A stretch of 8,080 nucleotides of DNA from Cyanobacteria bacterium UBA9579 (GTDB lineage Bacteria; Cyanobacteriota; Vampirovibrionia; Gastranaerophilales; UBA9579), in the NCBI GenBank assembly GCA_003499585.1, contig DNSU01000118.1, forward strand, positions 5,904-13,983, given 5' to 3'. The translations under genes and the position numbers were made by a program. Within the stretch, counting starts at the first letter, position 1. Every line of letters starts with the position of its first letter. Positions 1-6,767 of this stretch are shown one piece after another. A model generated the notes under the pieces. It searched no databases. It saw only the letters and a list, made by a program, of their open reading frames with translations, and was not told where the DNA came from.

Positions 1-2070
1 TATTCTTGCTGAATTTACAGGATTACTGCTTGGGGATTTGGCTTCCTTGAATCTGTATGGTCCAATTGCCAATAACTCTGATTTTTCAGGGCCAAGATGT
101 GCCATAGCAAATATTGTACTGCCCATTAGACCTTTACTTTTTATAGCATAAATCTGATCAAGTAAATCATCGACTTCCAGTTGCCTTACTGCAATTCCTG
201 GATATACAAAAGCTTTATTGCCTACGGCTTTATTTATATAGTTTATGCTTTCGACTAATTTTGGGGTATTAGATGAATATATCATTGGATTTAGAATATC
301 TACCCATCCTTTTTCTACCCATAATTCCCATTCTTGCTGGATTGATCCCATTCGTGGCCCTTTTTCTGAACCGAATACTGCGGCAGAAATTTGTATATCA
401 GGCTTTATTCTTCTTAATTTAGTTGATGCTTCCAGTACAAATCTTGTGACTTGTTTTGCCTTCCATGTGTTCCAGGCTTTTATTACTGTTTCATCAAGGT
501 TATCAAGTTTATATCCTGATTCTATTTCGAATTTTCTCCTGCCTTCAGCATTATAACCCATATAATTATTGGCATTCTGGAAAGGATATCTAATGTAGTC
601 TAATTGTATTCCGTCTACTTGATAATTGGTTGCAATTTCCTCTAAAATAGATAGTGCTATTCGTCTTGATTTAGCATTAGATGGATCTAGCCAATATTCA
701 TGCTGGTTATTAGGGATCATATTTTCATTTTGTCCTAATAAAACTAAATCAGGGTTTTTGGCTAGTATGGGGCCCGGATAGTCATTAGGCTTTCCAATGA
801 TAGGATTATGTCTTGTATTTCCGACAGCGAATATCCATGTCCAGGCATGAAGCTCTATATTTCTTTTATGAGCTTCATTTACAGCCCAGTATAATGGATC
901 CCAGCCTTTAGTCTGTGGGTTCTGTTCTGTTATTTTACTTGGATATATTGCGTAACCGGCGTTTACTGTCTCAAAATATACCAGGTTAATCCCGATTTTT
1001 TGGATTTTATCAAATAATTTTGCCATTTCTTGAGGGTCTTTCAGGGCGATTATTGTGCCTCTGTCAAGCCATAGAGTCCTGCCTTCAACAATATTTGATG
1101 GAACTGACTTGGCATATGCATACATTGCATTTATTCTGGACTTTTTTAGTTCTTCTTGTGCTTTCTCGTATTCGCAATTTTGATAGTATGATTTGGCTGA
1201 ATTTTCCTGCATTTTTGAAATATAAATATGCTCCTGAATATCTGCCAGTGTTGTAGAGCTTGTTTGCTTGAAGGCATCTAAAAATTCAGAGGTTTCTTGT
1301 CTGATTTTAGTGATGTCATTTAATTTACTTTCAAGATCTGTAAAAGCAAGTTTTGATTGTTCTTTGATGATAGTTCCCGGTTTTAAGGACTCAATAGTTG
1401 CTTTAATAGCTGAAATATTAAATGAAAGTGTGCCATCATTACCCCATCTCCAGCTAATATAGCTGCCTGTATTAGATATGGTTATAGCAGGAGTGTTTTT
1501 ATCTTCCTGGCTCCATACAGCAACAGGTTTTGAAGTGGAATAAGGAAGTATAGTAGCAATTCTTGTTGATACAGGGAAATAATTTTCCGGTATTTTATTA
1601 TTTTCAAGCCAGCTTATTGAGGTCTTATAAGAAGTTCTTTGTGTAGAATCAACTTCAACGCCTGTAAGTCCGGCTAGTTTCTTAACCATGGGGCTTGTAT
1701 AGGTATCAGGGAAAATTACTATAATTTTCCCGCCTTCTTTTATGTAATTTTCTATTCTTGCATATGCTTCGGGCGATAAGTCTGTGATCAAAGGAAGAAC
1801 TATAATGCTGAAGTTATTTGGGTTGATGGCATTTAGTTCGTTTTCTGAAATAACATTATATTTTATATTTGTATTGCTAAAGGTATAGACTACTTCCTGA
1901 AATAGCTCACTGTAATTGCCAACATGCTTGGAAGAATATGTTTTAGCACTTGTATTACTGTTAAGAATTCCAATTTGTGCAAATGCAGTCTGGCAGGAAA
2001 ATATGATGATAAAATTTATGATTAGGAATAGGTGTAGTTTGAATAGCTTTTTATAGATATTCCTAATCAT
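1..2070 (-). CDS. Exported GHL10-type (glycosyl hydrolase 10-like, DUF187) putative glycoside hydrolase, C-terminus cut off by window edge
   Basis: The frame is open from ATG (complement of 2068-2070) to base 1, giving 690 residues with no stop. The N-terminus (about residues 1-31) is a signal peptide: basic start, hydrophobic run, probable cleavage after A-F-A. Residues about 32-200 resemble a class I glutamine-amidotransferase-like/ThuA-type alpha-beta domain (alternating strands, 'IIVLPLITDLSPEAYARI', 'GGKIIVIFPDT'). A helical, charged linker covers about 240-320. From about residue 328 comes the TIM-barrel typical of the GHL10 family: R-T-L-W-L-D-R-G, N-L-V-Y-F-E-T-V, E-L-H-A-W-T-W and DGIQLDYIRYP (D486-P496), whose acidic residues are the best catalytic candidates. 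The late-barrel strand G-S-T-I-F-A-M-A lies close to the window edge, so the barrel is nearly complete. The start is supported by AGAAGGA (complement of 2081-2087), 10 nt upstream. The protein is probably periplasmic or outer-surface and acts on a polysaccharide or peptidoglycan-like substrate; the substrate cannot be read from sequence. Confidence 0.85.
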   Translation of the reverse strand, partial: MIRNIYKKLFKLHLFLIINFIIIFSCQTAFAQIGILNSNTSAKTYSSKHVGNYSELFQEVVYTFSNTNIKYNVISENELNAINPNNFSIIVLPLITDLSPEAYARIENYIKEGGKIIVIFPDTYTSPMVKKLAGLTGVEVDSTQRTSYKTSISWLENNKIPENYFPVSTRIATILPYSTSKPVAVWSQEDKNTPAITISNTGSYISWRWGNDGTLSFNISAIKATIESLKPGTIIKEQSKLAFTDLESKLNDITKIRQETSEFLDAFKQTSSTTLADIQEHIYISKMQENSAKSYYQNCEYEKAQEELKKSRINAMYAYAKSVPSNIVEGRTLWLDRGTIIALKDPQEMAKLFDKIQKIGINLVYFETVNAGYAIYPSKITEQNPQTKGWDPLYWAVNEAHKRNIELHAWTWIFAVGNTRHNPIIGKPNDYPGPILAKNPDLVLLGQNENMIPNNQHEYWLDPSNAKSRRIALSILEEIATNYQVDGIQLDYIRYPFQNANNYMGYNAEGRRKFEIESGYKLDNLDETVIKAWNTWKAKQVTRFVLEASTKLRRIKPDIQISAAVFGSEKGPRMGSIQQEWELWVEKGWVDILNPMIYSSNTPKLVESINYINKAVGNKAFVYPGIAVRQLEVDDLLDQIYAIKSKGLMGSTIFAMAHLGPEKSELLAIGPYRFKEAKSPSSNPVNSARI

Positions 2071-2132
2071 ACCTGTTATATCCTTCTTTTAAATCCGTAT
2101 TGCAAATTTTAATAGTGATAGCATTAAATATT

Positions 2133-2138
2133 ATTATA
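2133..2138 (-). promoter_or_regulatory. Probable -10 box for the GHL10 gene
   Basis: The minus strand reads a perfect TATAAT here, about 62 nt upstream of the ATG at 2070. No good -35 lies 17 nt further upstream; the best is a weak TAGCCA. The implied leader is about 55-60 nt and ends in a good Shine-Dalgarno (AGAAGGA). The call rests on the -10 match alone in AT-rich DNA. Confidence 0.35.
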
Positions 2139-2298
2139 CTTTTATTTTTAGTTATGGCTACTACTTTATATAGCCGAAAATATACAGAATTAAAACCCTC
2201 TAGTCTTACTATATTTCTTTTTTAATAATAACAAGATATTTCTTAAGTTAGACCCAGAGGATTATTCCTTATCTTTTATCATGCCGGATATATGAATA

Positions 2299-2336
2299 TT
2301 ACCAAGTGTAAATTGTTTTTATATTGGTAACAATTT
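2299..2336 (+). repeat. Two overlapping, mutually exclusive inverted repeats in the leader of the 2396 gene
   Basis: TTACCAA (2299-2305) pairs with TTGGTAA (2324-2330), and AAATTGTT (2310-2317) pairs with AACAATTT (2329-2336). Both matches are perfect. The right arms share bases 2329-2330 and the stems interleave, so only one hairpin can form at a time. They lie 60-97 nt upstream of the start codon. They could be an operator pair or a leader switch; in sequence this AT-rich, chance is also possible. Confidence 0.35.
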
Positions 2337-2395
2337 GTATCTTTGAGGGTTGTTTTAGTTTTTAAGAAAAAGAAACTTGTGAAGGAATTTAAGTA

Positions 2396-3091
2396 ATGAT
2401 ATCTGGCAATTATCAATATAAAGTATCTTTTAAAGGATATGAAGATAATATAAAGCTGGGGGAAGATGCAGTTAAAAAGATTCGCAGGATGAATCTGCAT
2501 TCCAGCACTGCTGTTGACTTGAGAAGACAGCAAAGAACTTCTGCACCAGATAAAGGAGGTCGCAAGACTCCACCTGAAATATTCAGATATTTGCATAAAA
2601 TACGCGGTGATTATGCAATTACTGCATCTAGAGTTTGTGGGGACATAATGAATGCTTATACAAAACTTAGCTTTCCAAAAGATTATAAAGAATTCTCTAA
2701 GGCTGTAAAAGATGTTGTATCTATGTATAAAGTAGCTAATTGTGGAGAGCAAGCTTTTTTAGCCCAGGCAGATCTTTTAGAAGCAGGTAAAAAGGCTGAT
2801 ACTATTCATTTTATTATAAAACGCAAGTCTGATGGCGAAGAATATCAAAATAGACAGCATACTTTTTTAGTATTAGGACTGGCAAAAGATGCCAGCATTC
2901 AGGATCCTAAAACCTGGGGACAGGATGCAGTTATTGTAGATCCCTGGAGCGGCCTTGTCAAAAGAGCTTATCATGGCGTGGAAGTTTTTAAAGAAATGTT
3001 TGGATTTGATAAAAATCAAGAAGAAATTGTATTTCATAAAGAAAAAAACCTGTTTGAAGAAAGTCCTGTACAGAAAAACAAAACACAATAA
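2396..3091 (+). CDS. Putative papain/transglutaminase-like Cys-His-Asp protein with N-terminal VSFKG tag (possible secreted effector)
   Basis: This 231-aa protein has no signal peptide or membrane segment. The start is supported by GAAGGA (2381-2386), 9 nt upstream. The N-terminus carries V-S-F-K-G (residues 10-14), followed by a basic, probably disordered stretch to about residue 60. The second half shows a Cys-His-Asp order: N-C-G-E-Q-A-F-L with Cys116 at a helix start, Q-H-T-F-L-V-L-G with His155 on a strand, and V-I-V-D-P-W-S-G with Asp182 on the next strand. That layout is typical of papain-fold/transglutaminase-like enzymes (cysteine proteases, glutamine deamidases, transglutaminases), including many bacterial effectors and toxins. 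The reaction cannot be decided from sequence. The gene stands alone: GHL10 diverges upstream and uvrB downstream has its own promoter. The C-terminal tail is lysine-rich. Fold class by motif is moderately supported; an effector role is inference. Confidence 0.72.
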   Translation: MISGNYQYKVSFKGYEDNIKLGEDAVKKIRRMNLHSSTAVDLRRQQRTSAPDKGGRKTPPEIFRYLHKIRGDYAITASRVCGDIMNAYTKLSFPKDYKEFSKAVKDVVSMYKVANCGEQAFLAQADLLEAGKKADTIHFIIKRKSDGEEYQNRQHTFLVLGLAKDASIQDPKTWGQDAVIVDPWSGLVKRAYHGVEVFKEMFGFDKNQEEIVFHKEKNLFEESPVQKNKTQ

Positions 3092-3166
3092 GAAGATTTA
3101 TTCAGATTTGATAATCAAAAAGAATATATTGTTTTTAAGGATGGGGATCTTCCAGATAATTTTTTC

Positions 3167-3210
3167 ATAAATAAAAGCTAGCTTCTAAAGCAGGATAATA
3201 GCTTATTTAT
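3167..3210 (+). terminator. Weak AT-rich hairpin downstream of the Cys-His-Asp gene
   Basis: ATAAATAAAAGCTA (3167-3180) can pair with TAGCTTATTTAT (3199-3210) if two A residues bulge out; the loop is 18 nt. The right arm is U-rich, as in a poor intrinsic terminator, and a T-run follows at 3216-3220. It lies 76 nt past the stop codon and ahead of the uvrB promoter. The stem has little GC, so the call is weak. Confidence 0.3.
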
Positions 3211-3225
3211 TGGCATTTTTAGCAT

Positions 3226-3246
3226 TAATATTGTAGTACAATATTA
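3226..3246. promoter_or_regulatory. Perfect 21-bp palindrome overlapping the uvrB -35: probable operator
   Basis: The arms TAATATTGTA (3226-3235) and TACAATATTA (3237-3246) are exact reverse complements around a single central G at 3236. The site covers the candidate -35 (3231-3236) of the promoter that reads into uvrB, the position expected for a repressor operator. UvrB is commonly under SOS/LexA control, so a LexA-like repressor is the natural candidate. The sequence does not match the Bacillus (GAAC-N4-GTTC) box and only loosely recalls the cyanobacterial AGTAC half-site. Confidence 0.5.
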
Positions 3247-3260
3247 TAGTGATACATAAT
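3231..3260 (+). promoter_or_regulatory. Probable sigma70-type promoter of uvrB
   Basis: TTGTAG (3231-3236) and CATAAT (3255-3260) are spaced 18 nt apart; the -10 matches TATAAT at five of six positions. Transcription would begin around 3266-3268, only 6-8 nt before the uvrB ATG at 3274. No Shine-Dalgarno is visible in that interval, so the message may be leaderless or nearly so. Confidence 0.45.
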
Positions 3261-3273
3261 AAAATGCGTAAAT

Positions 3274-5301
3274 ATGAGTAAGCAATTTCAAATAATATCA
3301 AAACACAGTCCGGCCGGTGATCAACCAAAAGCTATTCAGGCTTTGACTGAAGGGGTAAATAAGGGGTATGATAAACAGACTCTTTTAGGTGTAACAGGGT
3401 CCGGTAAGACATATACAATTGCAAATGTTATACAAAATGTGCAGAAACCGACTCTTATTATTGCTCATAATAAGACGCTGGCTGCACAGCTATATAATGA
3501 AATGAAGGAATTGCTGCCTAATAATGCCGTTGAGTATTTCATAAGCTATTATGATTATTATCAGCCTGAAGCTTATATTCCCAGAACCGATACTTATATT
3601 GAAAAGACTTCCAGTATCAATGAAGAAATTGACAGACTTCGCCACAGCACTACAAGGAGCTTGTTTGAAAGAAAAGATGTTGTAGTTGTAGCAAGTGTTA
3701 GCTGTATTTATGGCCTGGGACTTCCTGAAAATTATTTCAGGGGATCGATGAAGGTTTCTCTGGGGGATTTGATAGACAGGGATGATTTTCTTAGAGAGTT
3801 AGTAAATGTCCACTATGAAAGAAATGATATAGACCTTAAGAGAGGCACATTCAGGGCTAGAGGTGATATAGTCGAAATTCAGCCAGCTTATGAAAACACT
3901 ATAATCAGGCTTCATTTTTTCGGGGATGAGATTGAGAAAATAGCAAGGATTGATCATGTGACCGGTGAGATTCTTGAAATATCTGAACGTGTGGTAATTT
4001 ATCCTGCTGTACACTATTTATCAGGTACTGAAGATTTACTGGAAACCTGTCAGCTGATTAAAAATGAGTTAGTTGAAAGACATGACGAGTTAAAAAGTGA
4101 GAATAAGCTTCTTGAAGCTCAAAGAATTTGGCAAAGAACCAACCATGATCTTGAAATGATTAGAGAAGTCGGTTATTGTAACGGAATTGAGAATTATTCA
4201 AGGATTTTTGAAAGACGCGCTCCAGGTTCTCCCTCTGCAACTTTGCTGGATTATTTTCCTGAAGATTTTCTTGTTGTCATAGATGAATCTCATGTCACTT
4301 TGCCCCAAATAAAGGGCATGTATAATGGTGATAGGGCGAGGAAAGATGTCCTGATTGAATATGGATTCAGACTTCCGTGTGCCAGAGATAACAGACCTCT
4401 GAAAATAGAAGAATTCTGGGAAAGAGTTAATCAGGTAATATATGTCTCCGCTACTCCTGCAGAGTTTGAAAGAACGAATACCGAACAGATTGTTGAGCAG
4501 ATAATCCGCCCAACAGGACTTGTTGATCCTGAAGTAGAAATAAGACCTATTGAAAATCAGGTCGATGATCTTATGAGTGAGATTAAAATACGTTCTGATA
4601 AGAATGAAAGGGTTCTAATTACTACGCTTACTAAGAAAATGGCTGAGGATCTTACGGATTATTTTCTTCAGCTCGGCATCAGAGTCAGATATTTACATAG
4701 TGAAATTCAGTCACTTGAAAGGGTTGAGATATTAAGAGATTTAAGACTGGGCGAGTTTGATGTCTTGATCGGAGTTAACCTGCTGAGAGAGGGGCTGGAT
4801 TTACCTGAAGTTACTCTGGTTGCCATTATGGATGCTGATAAGGAAGGATTCTTAAGATCAGAGACAAGTTTAATACAGACTATTGGTAGGGCTGCAAGAA
4901 ATTCATACGGGAGAGTTGTTCTTTATGCTGATAAGATTACTAACAGTATTCAAAGAGCAAAGGAAGTAACCGACAGAAGAAGACTTATTCAGATTGAATA
5001 TAACAGAGTTAATAATATTACACCTAAAACGATTGTTAAAGAAATCAAAAATAACCTTCTTGAGCTTGTAAACAGCTATAGAAGTGTTGAAGATGTTATT
5101 GCAGAGCAAATGGTCGAAGTCGGAGCATCAATTGATGATTTGCCTAAAATTATTGATAAGCTTGAAAAAAGTATGCATGCCGCAGCTAAAATTCTTGATT
5201 TTGAACGTGCAGCAGAAATTAGAGATAAATTAAAAAATCTGCGTGAAATTCAAAAATCTTCCCCTGTCGAACCTTCAATTGGTAAAGGGAAAAAGAGATA
5301 A
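3274..5301 (+). CDS. uvrB: Excinuclease ABC subunit UvrB
   Basis: UvrB is the damage-verifying helicase-like ATPase of nucleotide excision repair. It is loaded by UvrA, probes the strand with its beta-hairpin and recruits UvrC for dual incision. At 675 aa it matches the usual length (about 660-680). The N-terminus has the family signature [10 protein letters not shown]. Walker A is GVTGSGKT (39-46). The damage-recognition beta-hairpin region, [20 protein letters not shown], is at 92-111. Walker B/DExx box is DESH (337-340), and helicase motif [10 protein letters not shown] is at 535-542. The C-terminal UVR domain, which binds UvrC, is at about 626-660 ([11 protein letters not shown]). All key residues are present. 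It is monocistronic here: own promoter with an overlapping palindrome, and a branched T-ended hairpin downstream. No clear SD precedes the ATG, but MSKQF...GDQP alignment with known UvrB supports this start. uvrA and uvrC are not in the window. Confidence 0.98.
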   Translation: MSKQFQIISKHSPAGDQPKAIQALTEGVNKGYDKQTLLGVTGSGKTYTIANVIQNVQKPTLIIAHNKTLAAQLYNEMKELLPNNAVEYFISYYDYYQPEAYIPRTDTYIEKTSSINEEIDRLRHSTTRSLFERKDVVVVASVSCIYGLGLPENYFRGSMKVSLGDLIDRDDFLRELVNVHYERNDIDLKRGTFRARGDIVEIQPAYENTIIRLHFFGDEIEKIARIDHVTGEILEISERVVIYPAVHYLSGTEDLLETCQLIKNELVERHDELKSENKLLEAQRIWQRTNHDLEMIREVGYCNGIENYSRIFERRAPGSPSATLLDYFPEDFLVVIDESHVTLPQIKGMYNGDRARKDVLIEYGFRLPCARDNRPLKIEEFWERVNQVIYVSATPAEFERTNTEQIVEQIIRPTGLVDPEVEIRPIENQVDDLMSEIKIRSDKNERVLITTLTKKMAEDLTDYFLQLGIRVRYLHSEIQSLERVEILRDLRLGEFDVLIGVNLLREGLDLPEVTLVAIMDADKEGFLRSETSLIQTIGRAARNSYGRVVLYADKITNSIQRAKEVTDRRRLIQIEYNRVNNITPKTIVKEIKNNLLELVNSYRSVEDVIAEQMVEVGASIDDLPKIIDKLEKSMHAAAKILDFERAAEIRDKLKNLREIQKSSPVEPSIGKGKKR

Positions 5302-5353
5302 TTGATTAATTTTTCACTTTATAGTTAGTTATTTTGGCATGGAATATTTTGTC

Positions 5354-5482
5354 ACAGCTTTATAGCAGGGAGTCAGGCTTTTTCCGTCGCTTAATGTGCC
5401 ATTAAATTGACAAGGCACATAGGCTCCTTCAAAAGTCTGACTCCCTTAATGTTCATTTTAAATTATGAGAAAGCTGTTTTTT
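5354..5482 (+). repeat. Nested branched inverted repeat with T-run between convergent genes (terminator or structured RNA element)
   Basis: Three inverted repeats are nested. Outermost: ACAGCTTT (5354-5361) with AAAGCTGT (5470-5477), followed by T5477-T5482. Middle: GGGAGTCAGGCTTTT (5368-5382) with AAAAGTCTGACTCCC (5431-5445), 15 bp whose only non-Watson-Crick pair is a G-U wobble on the plus strand. Innermost: ATGTGCC (5394-5400) with GGCACAT (5414-5420), a 13-nt loop. The wobble and the T-run both favour reading as RNA from the plus strand, downstream of uvrB, whose stop is 52 nt upstream. The region also lies 3' of the minus-strand operon, so it may end both transcripts. Its size and the internal hairpin exceed a simple intrinsic terminator. 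A small mobile or dispersed repeat is an alternative. Confidence 0.6.
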
Positions 5483-5485
5483 GTC

Positions 5486-6058
5486 TTAAACAATATAAGA
5501 GATATTTTTCTTTTTTAATTTGTTATATAAATCAAAACTCTCATTATGAAGATTTGCTTCATTGTTGATATTTAAGGATTCTTGCTGGTTTTTATTTATA
5601 TATTTATTCTTAATCCAGGAAGCAAATGGTGTCGCAATAAGTGGAACTATTATTCTTTCTCCTATCATTCCAGAGCCTATAAGCGCTAGTGCTGCTATGA
5701 ATCCTGTTTTGCTTCTTTTAAACAACTCTGGAGAAGTTTCTTTCAAATGTCCGAATAGTTTATTTGTAATCTTTGTCTGTAATTTTTCATTTGAAATCGC
5801 AATTCCCATGACCATTTGCACCCCACAGGTTACAAATCCGCTCGCTAAATCAAGTGCTGCTACAAATTTCCTTTTTTCCAGCGGGATTTCTTGGTTATTT
5901 ATACTCTGGTAGAATCTGAGTATACATGAGGCAGCATCTTTTGCCACGCTGGTACCGACTAGTATTCTTGCAGCATAAATATCGTTGCTAACGACTTTAT
6001 TAATGTGCCGTTGCAGGAATTGATTATTTGCAATTGTTCTAAGCGTTGGTGTTATCAT
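5486..6058 (-). CDS. Hypothetical hydrophobic protein, second gene of a two-gene operon
   Basis: I do not recognise a named family in this 190-aa protein. It starts at ATG (complement of 6056-6058), only 13 nt after the stop of the upstream gene, so the two are very likely cotranscribed. Two hydrophobic segments are visible: about 66-88 (F-V-A-A-L-D-L-A-S-G-F-V-T-C-G-V-Q) and 119-146 (G-F-I-A-A-L-A-L-I-G-S-G-M-I-G). Both could span or dip into the membrane. The C-terminal 40 residues are polar, Asn/Lys-rich and probably disordered. The N-terminus lacks both a signal peptide and the F-K-G tag of its neighbour. The order (basic helix, E-K-R-K linker, hydrophobic block, polar linker, second hydrophobic block) parallels the upstream protein, which suggests distant paralogy. 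The role is unknown, probably membrane-associated. A ribosome-binding site is weak (AGG about 9-11 nt upstream). Confidence 0.75.
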   Translation of the reverse strand: MITPTLRTIANNQFLQRHINKVVSNDIYAARILVGTSVAKDAASCILRFYQSINNQEIPLEKRKFVAALDLASGFVTCGVQMVMGIAISNEKLQTKITNKLFGHLKETSPELFKRSKTGFIAALALIGSGMIGERIIVPLIATPFASWIKNKYINKNQQESLNINNEANLHNESFDLYNKLKKKNISYIV

Positions 6059-6071
6059 TTTTGCTGCCTAA

Positions 6072-6635
6072 TTAGTCTTTTATTTTGGTTTTACTGAGAT
6101 TAGGAAAGAATTTTGCCATGAATTTGGGATATATCCAGTTAACTGCTGATATGATAAATGGCAAAGATGCAAGAGTCAGTCCGAGACTTACTCTGTCTTT
6201 GAGCACGTCAAGTCGTTTTTCGGCCATTTTTAATGCCTGCTTTGTTTGATTTTTGCTGATATTAAAGTTGGAGCCCAGTTGACCTGTTTTTGCTAATTTG
6301 TCTATAATCTGGCTGGTTTTAGCGACCAATCCTATCTGAGTGACAAAGGTCAAAACTGCTTCTATAGGCTGTTTCCATGCAGAGTATGCCCTATTGTCCT
6401 TTTCTTCACTTGAAAAAGGATTAAACGCAATAACAAGAGGGGCTATGGCAAATTTTCCAAGAGAGTTTACTGTAATACTTAATTTTTCGCCGCCTACTTC
6501 TGAAAACTTAACAGCAGATTTTACGTACCACGGTTCTGTAGCCAGTTGCTTTGTCAGTGCACAGGCTATATTACCCTTAAATTTAGGTCCGTTATTTTGT
6601 TTTACGGGTATTTTATGTGATATTTGCATAATCAT
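6072..6635 (-). CDS. Hypothetical hydrophobic protein with N-terminal FKG tag, first gene of a two-gene operon
   Basis: This 187-aa protein of unknown function has F-K-G at residues 19-21, within a short polar N-terminus (N-N-G-P-K-F-K-G). Hydrophobic stretches lie at about 60-72 (F-A-I-A-P-L-V-I-A-F), 91-108 (I-E-A-V-L-T-F-V-T-Q-I-G-L-V) and 150-169 (L-G-L-T-L-A-S-L-P-F-I-I). Between the last two is a basic amphipathic helix (about 128-148). The motif A-W-K-Q-P-I-E-A-V-L-T in the middle looks conserved in type, and from memory similar hypothetical proteins occur in Melainabacteria genomes. The start is uncertain: the ATG at 6635 has almost no SD, while an in-frame ATG two codons on (6629) has AAGA about 9 nt upstream. 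It is followed 13 nt later by the 5486-6058 gene. It probably associates with membranes. Confidence 0.75.
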   Translation of the reverse strand: MIMQISHKIPVKQNNGPKFKGNIACALTKQLATEPWYVKSAVKFSEVGGEKLSITVNSLGKFAIAPLVIAFNPFSSEEKDNRAYSAWKQPIEAVLTFVTQIGLVAKTSQIIDKLAKTGQLGSNFNISKNQTKQALKMAEKRLDVLKDRVSLGLTLASLPFIISAVNWIYPKFMAKFFPNLSKTKIKD

Positions 6636-6661
6636 TCTTATTAATTTGTTATTTGTTTAAT

Positions 6662-6691
6662 TTTATCAGCAATACGAAAACTTTTGTTCAA
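6662..6691 (-). promoter_or_regulatory. Candidate promoter of the two-gene hydrophobic-protein operon
   Basis: On the minus strand TTGAAC (complement of 6686-6691) is followed after 18 nt by GATAAA (complement of 6662-6667), preceded by TGCT, close to an extended -10. It lies about 27 nt upstream of the ATG at 6635. Hexamer matches are four and five of six. The opposite gene at 6768 has only an isolated TATAAA at 6732-6737 with no matching -35. Confidence 0.38.
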
Positions 6692-6767
6692 GGCAATTTA
6701 AAATTTTCACAGTTCTTTTAATTTATGTCGATATAAAATTTAAAACGAAAAGCCAGAAAAGTTGCTT

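Larger units (their letters stand above)
2071..2395. other. Divergent intergenic region (325 nt)
   Basis: This stretch separates two divergently transcribed genes. The left half holds the SD and -10 of the GHL10 gene on the minus strand. The right half should hold the promoter and leader of the Cys-His-Asp protein gene at 2396, but no convincing -35/-10 pair is visible; TTGTTT (2313-2318) with TGTATC (2336-2341) at 17-nt spacing is the best and it is weak. Inverted repeats at 2299-2336 are listed separately. I see no tRNA or coding frame in this stretch. Confidence 0.6.

Noticed and set aside
245..1462. Plus-strand open frames at 245-556, 1020-1256 and 1268-1462
   Set aside because: They lie antisense inside the GHL10 gene, whose minus-strand frame is continuous and shows clear family motifs; their translations show no domain sense.
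2279..2752. Minus-strand frame overlapping the start of the Cys-His-Asp gene
   Set aside because: Its product is Phe/Tyr/Ile-rich shadow sequence; the opposite frame has an SD and recognisable motifs.
2955..3170. Plus-strand frame overlapping the 3' end of the Cys-His-Asp gene
   Set aside because: Lysine/isoleucine-rich translation of AT-rich DNA, no SD, mostly inside a supported gene.
3226..3246. Canonical LexA box upstream of uvrB
   Set aside because: The palindrome does not match the E. coli (CTG-N10-CAG) or Bacillus (GAAC-N4-GTTC) consensus, so it is only listed as an operator of unknown regulator.
5368..5445. Possible integron attC site (imperfect palindrome)
   Set aside because: No GTTRRRY/RYYYAAC core sites flank the arms, and there is no integrase or cassette array.
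5562..5912. Plus-strand frame antisense to the 5486-6058 gene
   Set aside because: Hydrophobic shadow of a hydrophobic gene; the minus frame covers the whole interval and fits the operon spacing.
6340..6660. Plus-strand frame antisense to the 6072-6635 gene
   Set aside because: No supporting start or motif; the opposite frame has the FKG tag and operon partner.
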